A stretch of 64,000 nt of DNA. It comes from Ceratotherium simum simum (lineage: Eukaryota > Chordata > Mammalia > Perissodactyla > Rhinocerotidae). The DNA is taken from contig NW_004454288.1 in assembly GCF_000283155.1 (NCBI RefSeq), positions 535,908 to 599,907 of the forward strand. Reading direction: 5' to 3'. Position numbers and translations under genes: made by a program. Positions 32,823 through 43,761 of this stretch are shown here, piece by piece. The notes beneath the pieces are model-generated. The model had not been told where the DNA came from. It did not search any database and saw nothing but the letters and a program-made list of their open reading frames with translations. Every line of letters starts with the position of its first letter. Position 1 is the first letter of the stretch.

Positions 32823-33315
32823 TTTAATGTTATACATACACGTTGTATCTAAGTGACTTGGATTTCATGCCTACTTAAATCTCTTTTAAGGCCAAATATA
32901 GTATCTAGTATTTAGAGAATATTGTACTTAAATACTTGTTTTATTTCTGGGGATATTTTAGTTGCAATAAAACCAAAAAAGTAATGGCTTGACTCAGAAC
33001 TGAGAAAAGTGTACAGCATCCCCACCTGACAGCACTTTTCTAATTCTGCTTTCTGTTGCATTCCTAAAAGAGAATGGAGCACGTGGGATTCATAAACAAT
33101 ACTGCCGAAGGCAGAGCTCTGTTCCCTGATGGTAAACACCTTCACTGTAACTTTCTTCCCTATAAGATTCTCTTAGATTAGAGTAAAAGAGGCCTTTGTG
33201 TGCATATCCAAATGGTTTGTTAAACAAATCTTACAACAAAAGTAAATTGAAATAAGGCTTACAATACTGTGAAGTATGTTGTAACACCATCAGACTCCAT
33301 AAAGTAAAAACTTAC

Positions 33316-35898
33316 CAGTGCCACTGCTTGCCTCTTTGTTTGAGATGGCACTTGCAGATGGTAGCAACTGATGTACCTGTGCTTGCTGGTCTGAACGGCT
33401 GCTGCCATTTGGGACGTTTTTGTTCCACATGTTCACATTTTTGTAGTTGTATTTGCTTGGATCTCCCCAAGCTGAAGTTCCATCATCAATCTCCATTTTG
33501 CGACGTATGGATTCTGGGGATGGTTCCTCCCAGCCTGTGGGTTCTTCTTCTTTTGCTGGGGCTGGTATAGGTCCTCCCAGCCAACCCGTACCAGGAGGTT
33601 TGCCTGTAGCTGGTGGGATTCCCCAAGATCCGACAATGTCCTGTTGCTTGTTCCAGTCTGGAGAACTGACTGGCTTTGACGAATCTCCCCAACCTAGAGA
33701 CTGATTAGACTTTGGAGGATCTCCCCATCCCTGGGAAGGATTAGATTTAGAAGATTCATCCCATCCTGAAGAATTGTTTGGATTTATGTTATTTCCCCAA
33801 GTAAAAGAACTAGTTTTACCAAGTTCGTTCCAACCAGAAACGGACCTGTCACTGTCACTACCTCCTGAGCTAGATTTCTTATTAGCTTCACCCCAATGGT
33901 TACTTCTCGAAGTTTCTCCCCAGTTATCACTGGCAGAAACGGACCACCCTTGGTTTGACTTTTGTCCATCACCCCACCCCTGCTTGTTCTTTTGCGAATC
34001 ATTCCATGCGGACTTCTCTTCTTTGCAATTCCCCCACTGATTGCTCTTGACCATTCCTGTAGCAGCAGAATCATCTTCCCATCCCCCCTGGCAGTTTGAG
34101 CCTTTGGAATCTCCCCACCTCAGAGCAGGTTTGGGATCTCCCCACCCCGATACAGATGAGGTATCAGTACTATTAGGGCTAGTCTTATCTATACATGCCC
34201 CTGAGTTAAGAGTCTGTGTTGCAGAGCTTCCCCAGGCCTCTGTCCCATTGTCAGTCTTTCTTTCCCCTCTAGGTGATGTTTCAGTATCCCAGGCAGTATT
34301 CTGCTTAATAGGAGTCTGTCCCCAACCAGAGTTGGACAGGACACGTGGATCTAAGTCAGTTCTGTTCACAATGCTTTGGAGTAATGTGTGCTGATCAATT
34401 TTTCTTCGATCTCTACTTTGATTTTCCCCAGTTACTTTTTCCTCGAGGCGTCCAGTGCTTTCTGTACTACCTTCACTCTCCACCGTACCTCCTGTTTTGG
34501 CCCACACACTGTTTTGCTCATTTGTCTGAGATGTGGCAGAACCCTGATCCTCTTCCTCAGTAGATTTCCATCCATTTGTAAACTTCTTACCATTGCCATT
34601 TGCACTGTCATTGGAATGCTGATTGCTAGGCAGTTTATTCCACTCCACGCTGGGTATATTAGTGCCAGTGTTTTGTGCAGGAGCTCCCCATCCTCTTCGG
34701 CTTCCTCCAGAATTGGCACCATTTCCACTTCCCCATGATGCACTCTGGGAATTTGCTGCCCCAGACTCCCACACACCTCCTCCTTTATTTGTGTTAACTT
34801 GAAAGTTAGCGCCCATAGGCCCATTTATGCCAGGCTGCATTAGAGTTGCATTCACAGTGTCACCATTAGCTTGGCCGTTAGGGCTTGAACATTTGTCTCC
34901 AGAGTAATTAGAACCATAGGCACCCCATGTAGTACCGTAAGAGCCTCCACTTTTTGACTCTCCATTGCTAAGGTGAGAAAGGGAAGTGCCATTTATAACC
35001 GATGGAGCCTGTATCTGAGGATGATTCATTGTGCTCACACGCCAGGCCCCTGTGTTACTAGGCAGTTCATTATTCTGTACTGAACCGGAGTTTGGTAAAC
35101 TAGAGGTCATAAAGTTAGTAGTGTTATTTGGTCCAGTCATTTCAGTGGTAATATTTTGAGGTTGACCACTGAATGAAACCTTCTGTGTACCACTTACTTC
35201 AGATTCACAAGTTTCCTGAAGGCTTCCCCAGGTACCATGGGCAGAAGAACCACCCACTTTAGAGTTAATACTCTGATTGTTAGGCATCTGGCCTATGGTA
35301 CTGCACTGAATATTGATGCCAGAACTACCACTCCCTACAGGCCCTTTTAGGGCAAGTCCATTGTTCTCTAATACTGGCCAGGCACCATGGTTGCTAGCTG
35401 AATTCAAAGTGCTTGGATTTAACCCTCCATTTGATGAAGAACTTACAGTGCCCCAAGCATTCATTCTATTGTTGCTACCTTCTGATTTGTTTTCAGGAGC
35501 ATCCACAGAGACCTGACATGTGCTTATTATGGCTCCATGGGAAAAGCCCCATGGCCCAGTACTACTTCCATGGCCCACATTATTGCTGCTGCTACCAACG
35601 ACAAACTTGTTTTGGGAACCAAGTCCAGTGCTATTCCGAAGGCCATCTTTTTCACCACCTGTGCTCCCTGAAGCCATGATAGTGATGTTTCTCTCTGATT
35701 CAGAACTGGAGACAGAATCAGCATCCATACATTCTGAAGCCAACTCTGGATCACTGCCAGGGACTGAGGGCCATGCTTCTTTTTCTGGGGAGTCGTTTAC
35801 AACAGCATTCTTACAGTTTGTGCTAGAGTCACTTGTAGAAGACACAGGTCCCCGCTGTGAATTTTCATAATGGGATCCTGAAGTATTGTGGTTTATAT
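33316..35898 (-). CDS. TNRC6A: TNRC6A giant GW-repeat exon (local exon 2)
   Basis: This exon has 2,583 bp (861 codons), phase 1 on both sides, acceptor ATTCTAG and donor GTAAGT. It starts in the aspartate codon of [15 protein letters not shown] and ends in KEASSGTG. It encodes most of the N-terminal Argonaute-binding domain: a Ser/Gly/Asn-rich, probably disordered chain with about 36 tryptophans, most next to glycine. The densest part (about 34200-33450) holds [34 protein letters not shown] and SWGIPP. These correspond to the Argonaute hook region, where pairs of tryptophans fill pockets on the AGO PIWI domain. A conserved charged block, [19 protein letters not shown], precedes the dense GW cluster. 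A single exon of this size is typical of TNRC6 paralogues. Confidence 0.98.
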
Positions 35899-36099
35899 CT
35901 AGAATAAAGGAGAAGTTCAGCAATTTATTAAGTGTTTGAAAAAATGATAACTGTATTATAAATGTAAGTGGCTCCTAACGTTAACAAGATATAATACTTG
36001 GCAGAATGGTTACAAGGGGCATTGGTTATATCTTGGTCACCAACTTCCATATCTAGTAATTAATTCTATACAGGCAGAGAATTCTGCTGTTCATTGATG

Positions 36100-36195
36100 T
36101 TATCCTAAGAGCCTACAGCAGTACCTGGAACAGCCTAGAGCAGTACCTGGAACATAAGAGCCCCTCAATAATTATGTTTGAATGAATGAATTGTT
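36100..36195 (+). mobile_element. L2-class LINE 3' end
   Basis: CAGTACCTGGAACATAAGAG then CCCCTCAATAATTATGTTTG, ending in GAATGAATGAATTG. CAGTACCTGGAACA occurs twice in a short tandem. Confidence 0.8.
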
Positions 36196-36463
36196 AACTT
36201 ATCAGCAAGAAAAAGAATTATGGAGTCAGGAAGGACTAGGTGGTAGTAATGTATTAGGATGCTGGAGCAACCCAGGCTTAGAGGCCTAACATGGGAAAGA
36301 AGGGGCTGGGATGTAGATGGGTAAGGACAAGTGAACAGGCCAAACCTGATGAAATGTATTAGAAATACCTTAGGAATCCTTTTCCATCTTCCCTTTCTCT
36401 GAATGGCTTTTTCACACAACTGTTTTGGGTATTATAACAAGTTTATAAGAATTATAAAGCCCT

Positions 36464-36900
36464 AGGGCCGGCCCCGTGGCTTAGTGGTTAAGTGTATGCG
36501 CTCTGCTACTGGTGGCCCAGGTTCAGATCCTGGGCGCGCACCGACCCACCGCTTGTCGGGCCATGCTGAGGCGGTGTCCCACATACAGCAACTAGAAGGA
36601 TATGCAACTATAATACAAAACTATCTATTGGTGCTTTGAGGAGAAAAAGAGAAAAAAAAAAAAAGATTGGCAATAGATGTTAGCTCAGGGCCAGTCTTCC
36701 TCAGCAAAAAGAGGAGGATCGGCATGGACGTTAGCTCAGGGCTGATCTTCCNNNNNNNNNNNNNNNNNNNNNNNNNNNNNNNNNNNNNNNNNNNNNNNNN
36801 NNNNNNNNNNNNNNNNNNNNNNNNNNNNNNNNNNNNNNNNNNNNNNNNNNNGTTAGCTCAGGGCTGATCTTCCTCACAAAAAAAAAAAAAAAAAAAAAAA
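36464..36900 (+). mobile_element. ERE SINE, long form, containing the assembly gap
   Basis: Head GGGCCGGCCCCGTGGCTTAG. 16-bp target-site duplication AGAATTATAAAGCCCT at 36448-36463 and AGAATTACAAAGCCCT at 36901-36916. Without the gap and the doubled overlap the element is about 315 bp, normal for the long form. Confidence 0.95.
36752..36851. other. 100-N assembly gap inside a SINE
   Basis: Exactly 100 unknown bases, a conventional gap size. They fall in the tail of the SINE at 36464-36900. The last 22 bases before the gap and the first 22 bases after it are the same, GTTAGCTCAGGG followed by CTGATCTTCC, so the two sides can be joined by overlap. The gap probably hides little or no sequence. 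Confidence 0.97.
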
Positions 36901-37819
36901 AGAATTACAAAGCCCTTTCCATTTTATTTCCATTTCATTAGTGTCCATATACAACTTGAAATATTTTTAGTTCTACTCTCCTTCATAAAAATTTCTTAAT
37001 TTACCTTCATAGCCATGTTACTAGAAGACAACAGAAAAATGGTTAAGTGATATGTTGAAGATCACAGAATTAAGATTAAAAAATCAACTGCTGACACTGA
37101 AGACCGTTAATGATTGGTCATATAATCCTCTAACCTTAGACTTACTGCTGCTATATATAATCATCTCGTTATTTTACTGCTGGTAGCGCAGGTAGTTATA
37201 GCGCTTCTGATACTTCCCCAGATTCATTACTCTTCTTCAGTTTAAGGATCTGGTAGTTAGAAATTCCTCAGAGATATTAACCTGCATAAGATGTTTGCAT
37301 TTAGGTTGTCTTTAGGGAGTGGTTTATATTGTAGTTCTCTACTACAGTAGGAATCAGAATCATATGTACTGCTTTTATATAATATGCATGCTCAAGTCAC
37401 GTCCCAGACCTAATGAACCAACCCACCGGGGGAGTGACAAATGTCGCTCACTATTAGGATACTGCTAATATGGAAAATCAGGCTCATCTTGTATCATTTT
37501 CTCTCAAAGCACAATTGTTAAGCAGCAAAAGATGATGGGCAAGAAAGAGGAGCAGGAAAAAGGACTAGAGAGACCCAAAATGTATATATAATGCACCAAA
37601 TTCATATTTTAAAGTTCCATAAGTGACTCTGATTTCCATTCCCTGTTTAAGAATCATTTTTTAAGCTGCCAAATAAAGTTTGTCATCTTTCAGTGCCCAT
37701 GAGGAGGACTTTTCTCATGAAATAAGGATACCAAAAGTCAGTCAGTCTCAGTGGGTACAAACAAATCCATACAGCAGCACCTGCACAGCAACATCATTCA
37801 GCACATGGATCACATATGC

Positions 37820-37970
37820 ACCTTGTCAATGTATCCCTGAAATGAGCCTAGAGTCCAGGTATCAGCTTCACTTTGCGGATGAGGAAATCAAGGCTCAGAG
37901 GTTAACTTGCGGAAAATCAAGTGAGAAAGGCAAGATTCCTCAAAGGTGGCTAAGAACACGGCTGGAACTC
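37820..37970 (+). mobile_element. MIR-like remnant
   Basis: GCGGATGAGGAAATCAAGGC followed by TCAGAGGTTAACTTG. Partial match to MIR. Confidence 0.55.
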
Positions 37971-38142
37971 TAGAAACACCTAGACTCAAGTCTGGACTCT
38001 ATGTAGTAGTTGTATGACCAAATCTGCAAAATGGGGATACAAAGAGTACTTCTTTACCTGGTTAGTTAGTTAACCACCCTGTCATATGTAAAGTATTTTG
38101 CTCAGTGCCAACTTCAAGTAAGTGTTCCATGAAGGGCAGTTT

Positions 38143-38620
38143 CGTGCAGTGATCAAGAACACAAACTCTGGAGCCAGACTGCTTGGGTTTAAAAGCTGCT
38201 CTGCCATTTACTAGTAACCACAGGCAAGATCCTTAATCTTTCTGTACCTTAGTTTCCTCATCTGTAAAGTGGGAACAATAATAGTACCTATCAGGGGTGG
38301 CCCACTGGCACAAGCAGTTAAGCACACGTGCTCCGCTTCAGTGGCCCGGGGTTCGCAGGTTCGGATCCTGGGTGCGCGGTGACACACCGCTTGTCAAGCC
38401 ATGCTGTGGTGACATCCCATATAAAGTAGAGGAAGACGGGCACAGACGTTAGCCCAGGGCCAATCTTCCTCGGCAAAAAAAGAGGAGGATTGGCATTGGA
38501 TGTTAGCTCAGGGCTGATCTTCCTCACACACACAAAATAATAATAATAGTACCTATCTCATACAGTTGTGAAGATTAAATGATTAATATTAAAAGTGCTT
38601 TGAACCACATCTGATCCAGT
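38143..38620 (+). mobile_element. MIR split by a SINE
   Basis: AACTCTGGAGCCAGACTGCT and CTTAGTTTCCTCATCTGTAA lie before the SINE, and GTTGTGAAGATTAAATGATT after it. Both parts are consecutive in MIR. Confidence 0.92.
38293..38541 (+). mobile_element. ERE SINE inserted in a MIR
   Basis: GGCCTGGCGGC-type SINE with 16-bp target-site duplication AATAATAGTACCTATC at 38277-38292 and 38542-38557. The duplication is MIR sequence. Confidence 0.96.
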
Positions 38621-38689
38621 TTAGGTGCATATTAGATGAGGGTCGTTATTATCACTAATTAATATGTATTAATGATAATCATTATTTTT

Positions 38690-39030
38690 CAGTCCTGTCT
38701 CCAAAGCACATGTTTTTCATTCCACCATGTCTCTCTCATGAAGAACAAAATTAGAAATCATACAACTTGCTTACTTTAAATCTTCACTTAGATATCTCGA
38801 ACAGAATGTTAACTCCTGGATTATACTCCCACAGGCACCTCCTTCCAAAAGGGAAAAAAAAAATAATCCTGCTTCTTTACTAGTTTTCCTCATCTCAGTA
38901 AGTGTCCTAAAACCTAAGATTTATCCTTGATTCCTTCCTGTGCACAGTAAATCCAAAACATCACCAAGTCCCAAATCCATCCACTTTTCTCCAAATCTGA
39001 AACAAGCCATCATCATTTTCTTCTCAGGGA
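38690..39030 (+). mobile_element. L2-class LINE remnant
   Basis: TTATCCTTGATTCCTTCCTG then CAAAACATCACCAAGTCCCA, the L2 order seen elsewhere in the window. Confidence 0.6.
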
Positions 39031-39179
39031 CTATAGCAAAAGTTTATTTCTGTTGCCATTATTTGCTTTTTCGTATGTCCCTGTGTATGTACGTGTGTGT
39101 TGCCACTTCCATACGGCAGGAATAAGAAAATAAGATTGAGAATGTAAGACGAAACTACCCAAGTTGAAAATAAAGGAAT

Positions 39180-41330
39180 GGACCTGGAATTTAACACTGA
39201 AATATCAGAGGCATTCCCATAACAACAGGAAAAAGACAGGAATATTTGACATCAACATTACTACTCCACCTTGTGCTGCAAGTACTAATTGATGAAATAT
39301 GACCCAAAAATGAGGTAAAGAAAGTAGAAAAGAAACAAAAAAGGTTAACATGTGAAAACTAATGGCTTTCCTATACATCAGGAATAATCAATGAGAAAAT
39401 GTGATGGAAAAAAGATCCTAATTGTAACAGCTTTATTCCAAGCTACTTTATATAAAGTTTTTGAGACTAACAAAAATACTTAATGTCATAAGACTAAATT
39501 TTATTGCAGGCCATAGAAGACAACTTGATTAAGTATAGAAGCTTGCTCCCAGATAGGAAGATGTAACAAAATGTTCTTCCTAAGTTTAATTCAATTATAA
39601 GAAATTGCTAACACGAGTCTATAACTTAATTAAAGTGATTTTTAAGTTCATGTAAACAAATGAGAGAAGAAAAATCTCAAAAAGAGTTATGGGGATGGGG
39701 AGAGAGGATCTGCATTATTATGAAACGATTCAACAGCACTGCACTGCCAGAGTATATAAGCACTTCAACTGAACAGAAAAAGTAACCCAGAAACAGAACC
39801 AAGTATATGTCAAAGGTTAGCATTTTAAATCAGTAGGAAAAAAAGGGAATGTTCAATACTTTAAGAAGATTTTAAAAATGAGACAATATATCAAAAGTAA
39901 TTCTAAACAATTAAAGTGCTAAAAGTAAAATATGAAACCACGAAGTTATCTGTGAACGAGAATTTTTTATACAGACGTCCCTCGGTATCCCCCCCAGATA
40001 CCAAAATCCAAGGATGCTCAAGTCCCTTACATAAAATGGCGTAGTTTTTGCATACAACCTATGCACATTCTACCATATACTTTAAATCATCTCTAGATTA
40101 CTTATAATACCTAATACAATGTAAGTGCTCTGTAAAAAGTTGTTTTATTGTATTGTTTACGGAATAAGGACAAGAAGAAAAGTCTGTACATGTTCAGTAC
40201 AGCTGCAACCATCGTAGGCCATTCGATCCGTGGTTGGTTGAATCTGCAGATGTGAAACCAGCGGATGCGGAGGGCCAAGTGCATAAAAGCAAAGAAAGAA
40301 ACTATGAAAGAAATGACGTAGATTTGACTACTACAAAAAAAGTGAAGCTTTTTTTATGTCAGGATACATTAAAAGCAAAACAAAACAGCAAACAACAGAA
40401 AACATTTTGCAAATCAATTCTATCACCTTTAATGTTAGCAAAACTTTCCCTCAGAATCTGGTCATGACCTGGTTTAAAGGTGGTCTGAATTTGTCTTTTG
40501 CTATACCTTTCTATGTATTTTAGGAAAATAAGGAGAGATACCATCAATAATTACTGGTTAAAATTCCATTTTTAATCTAGAACCTACTTGATACTTTAAA
40601 AAAAAAACTAAATTAAAAGTCTATTTTGAAAATTATGTTTACCAAGGGTGGATCACAAGGATCTTTTTGGTTATGAAAATCGTTATAGCTTAGACAGAAA
40701 AAATCTAAGACAGTGTGTGTGGGACATACTAGTCTAATTAAGGGTGTAAAAACAATAGGACTTCTCAGCAATCCCAACTAAAATCTTTCACAAATTCAGA
40801 GACTAATTCAGAATTGCAAGAAGTCAAATAACGTATTTTCCTTACAGAAAAGGAAGTCAAAGCTCATCGTTACAAATGATCTGGAGGATAAAAATATACG
40901 AATATCATTAAGTAGAAGATGACCACCAAGCTTTTCCAGGAAATAGTGAGAAGCACTAAAAGACTGTAAAACTCTGTGCTGGTGGGACGAAAGAGGGCAG
41001 ATGAGTCTTACTGAGTATTACACAAAATACAAATTTTTATACATTGCACTGTCGTAGGCAAACTAAGATTTGGAAGATTGCACTTTACTGAGAAGCATCT
41101 GAAATCCAAAATATCATCAGCATCCTACTCTCATACAAAATTATCTTAGGAGAGTTGGGAGCAGCTCTAGTACCATAACCTCAAAATGAATATAACGCTG
41201 CATTAGATAGCACATATTCAGAAAGATCAAAGAGGCTATGTGAGAGTACAGCGAAGACTAGTGATAATTCAAGTTTATAAAGAAACTGAATAATTTATTC
41301 AGGAAGAATTTAGATCCAGGTAAATTCATA
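39180..41330 (+). mobile_element. L1 remnant, interrupted by a Tigger-type element
   Basis: CAACATTACTACTCCACCTT then GTGCTGCAAGTACTAATTG, and further A-rich sequence resembling the end of ORF2 and the 3' region of an old L1. Frames are broken throughout. Antisense to TNRC6A. Confidence 0.5.
39972..40281. mobile_element. Tigger-family DNA transposon (MER2-like)
   Basis: Starts CAGACGTCCCTCGGTATCCC and ends GGATGCGGAGGGCCAAGTG, inverted ends of MER2. The inside has GATACCAAAATCCAAGGATG and TAATACCTAATACAATGTAA. About 310 bp, non-autonomous. Confidence 0.9.
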
Positions 41331-41580
41331 TATTTTTCTTATTAAATATACAGTATGCAACATATAAAATAGTTAAATACGTACTTTCCGCCTTAGAGAC
41401 TTGCAATCTCACCAGAAAGGAAAGACCTTCCGAAGTAAATAGTACTTAGGTTTTAGAGTGTTTCCAGGAAGTACAAAATGGTACCACTGGGAATATGAGA
41501 GAATCTAAGGTGTACAATTTCAAATAGCACTTAAGTGAGAAAGTTCAAAATGCTTCTTTCAGTTATTCCAGCCTCTAGTC

Positions 41581-41774
41581 CAGGGGTTGGCAAACGTTTT
41601 CTGTAAAGGTGCAATTAGTAAATATTTTAGGTTTTGCCAGCCAGATGGTCTCTGTGGCAACCACTCAACTCTGCCATTGTAGCTTGAAAGCAGCCATAGA
41701 CATAACGTAAATGAATGTGCATGGCAGTCTTCCAATAAAACCTGACTAAAATAGGCTGTAAAAGCCAACCTCTG
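41581..41774. mobile_element. hAT non-autonomous DNA transposon (copy 2 of 3)
   Basis: Starts CAGGGGTTGGCAAACGTTTT, contains TAGTAAATATTTTAGGTTTT and CCAATAAAACCTGACTAAAA, and ends GCCAACCTCTG. Confidence 0.9.
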
Positions 41775-41984
41775 TTCTAGATTAAAGAAGACAAAAGCAA
41801 TATCGCAACCAAATGCAATGCATGGATCATGACTGGTTTCTGGTTTGAGAGATGGGGTGAGGGTGGTGGGAGATAACTATCAAGACATTCTTGGGGCTGT
41901 TGCTCTAGACCAGATGGTGATTGTCTGAATCGGGCCAATGGTGGCAGCAGCGCAGAACAGAAAAAGCTGAGAGATATTCTGGAG

Positions 41985-42290
41985 TTAAAATCAGCAGGAC
42001 ATAGTAAACCAGTGGCCTGTGAGACATGAAGAAGGAAGAAGCAAGCATGATTTAGAGGTTTCTAGATGGGTGATTGGATGACTGAGGATTCCAACCTTTT
42101 GAGTAATGGAATCCAGAAGGAGAGACATGTGTGGCAAGCTAATGAGTTCAATTTTGGACATGTTGAGGTTGAGGGTCCCAACAACAGCTGAAGACATCCA
42201 GAAAACATGAACCTAAAACTGGGTAGAGATTTGAAACAAAGCCATAGGACAGAATAAAATCTGAAAACCGGTCAAAGAGAAATGAAAGAG
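41985..42290 (-). mobile_element. L2-class LINE remnant
   Basis: GAGTTCAATTTTGGACATGT then TGAGGTTGAGGGTCCCAA, the complement of L2 sequence such as that at 13500. Confidence 0.6.
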
Positions 42291-42307
42291 CTTTAAGAAG
42301 AAGGAAG

Positions 42308-42529
42308 TGGGGCCGGCCCCCTGGCTTAGCGGTTAAGTGCGCGCACTCCACTGCTGGCGGCCCAGGTTCGGACCCCGGGCGCGCACCGACGCACCACTTC
42401 TCCGGCCATGCTGAGGCCGTGTCCCACATACAACAACTAGAAGGATGTGCAACTATGACATACAACTATCTACTGGGGCTTTGGGGGGAAAAATAAATAA
42501 ATAAATAAATAAAATTATAAAAAAAAAAA
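42308..42529 (+). mobile_element. ERE SINE, young short form
   Basis: Full length with (AAAT)n tail and perfect 13-bp target-site duplication AAGAAGAAGGAAG at 42295-42307 and 42530-42542. Confidence 0.98.
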
Positions 42530-42594
42530 AAGAAGAAGGAAGCGATCAACAGTAAAAAATGCAGGTATCTACTAAGACAAAAATGGAAAAGTCT

Positions 42595-42797
42595 TGGGCC
42601 GGCCCCGTGGCTTAGCGGTTAAGTGCGCGCGCTCCGCTGCTGGCGGCCCAGGTTCGGATCCTGGGCGCGCACCGACGCACCCTTCTCCGGCCATGCTGAG
42701 GCCGCGTCCCACATACAGCAACTAGAAGGATGTGCAGCTATGACATACAACTATCTACTGGGGCTTTGGGGGGAAAAATAATAAATAAAATCTTTAA
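42595..42797 (+). mobile_element. ERE SINE, young short form
   Basis: Full length with perfect 15-bp target-site duplication AAAATGGAAAAGTCT at 42580-42594 and 42798-42812. It lies 65 bases from the previous SINE in the same orientation and is nearly identical to it. Confidence 0.98.
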
Positions 42798-42812
42798 AAA
42801 ATGGAAAAGTCT

Positions 42813-43120
42813 GGATTTGGCATTCAGAAGATTAGTGACCTTAGTAAGAGCTATTTTAGTCAAGTGAGCAGGAGCCAGATTACAGAGGACTGAAGTAATG
42901 TATTAGAGATTGCAAGTATAGACTACTCCTTTACGAAGTCTGAGAAAGAAGACGGGAGAAATTCTATAATAGCCTCAAGAGAATGGGAGTTTAAAGGAAT
43001 GTTTTTTAAAGCATGATAGAGACTTGAGTACATTTATTGGCCAAGGGGAAGGTGCACATTGACAGTAAGAAGTGGAAGTTACAGGACAGCGAGGAAGTTA
43101 CCACACTGAAAATATAGTCA
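42813..43120 (-). mobile_element. L2-class LINE remnant
   Basis: GTGAGCAGGAGCCAGATTAC followed by AGAGGACTGAAGTAATG, typical of the complement of L2. It may be the continuation of 41985-42290 split by the two SINEs. Confidence 0.55.
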
Positions 43121-43716
43121 AGAGCACAGGTGGATGGACAGAATTTTAATCTTTAAACATCTCCAGAAACTTTAATATTAACAATTTTTGTTAAAACAGT
43201 CCCAAGTCTTGGTCATTCACCATTACAGCTCAAATATCCTTGAACTTCTTTTAAAAAAGAAAAAATTTCAAAGGTAGGAAAGGCTATAAAGAATAATATA
43301 AAAATTACCCACATACCCCTCACCTTAAAAAACATACTATTAATATAGTAGAAAATTCCTGTGATACCCCTTCTCTGATTACATCTCCTTCCATCCCCAG
43401 GGGTAACCCAGTTGCGACCACTCAAAATGCTATATTTGAATTTGTCTCTAAGCAGTATATAACGTTGTTTTGCATGCTTTGTATTTGTATACTGCAAACA
43501 AACAAAACGACATTCGTAGCACAATCAGGGGAAATGTGAATATGAACTACACATCAGAGGATATTGTTGAATATATCCCCCTTTTGTTTAGGGTGATCAT
43601 GGTATCATGGTTATATAGGAGACTATTCTTATTCTTAGATATTTCTTGTGGCAATATTAAAGGTGAAGTGTAATGAACATTTGTGCACATGTGTGCATAT
43701 GTATGTACAAATGATA

Positions 43717-43761
43717 GGAGGGGAGGGAAGGAGAGGAGGAGGGAGGGAGGGAGGGAGGGAA
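43717..43761 (+). repeat. G-rich purine tract
   Basis: A 45-base purine run with six or more GGG triplets spaced by single A, including GGGAGGGAGGGAGGGAGGGA. The gene-sense strand is the C-rich strand. It could form a quadruplex or triplex. Confidence 0.92.

Larger units (their letters stand above)
30820..33315 (-). other. TNRC6A: Introns around exon 3 (30820-31745 and 31923-33315)
   Basis: No transposon recognised in either intron. The larger holds the two small hairpin sequences at 32687-32713 and 32782-32822. The smaller shows nothing. Confidence 0.75.

Noticed and set aside
33328..35870. Many open frames on both strands across the giant exon (for example 784-codon spans of overlapping frames on the plus strand).
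   Set aside because: They are shadows of the TNRC6A frame, produced by its low-complexity Ser/Gly/Asn codons. None matches a known protein.
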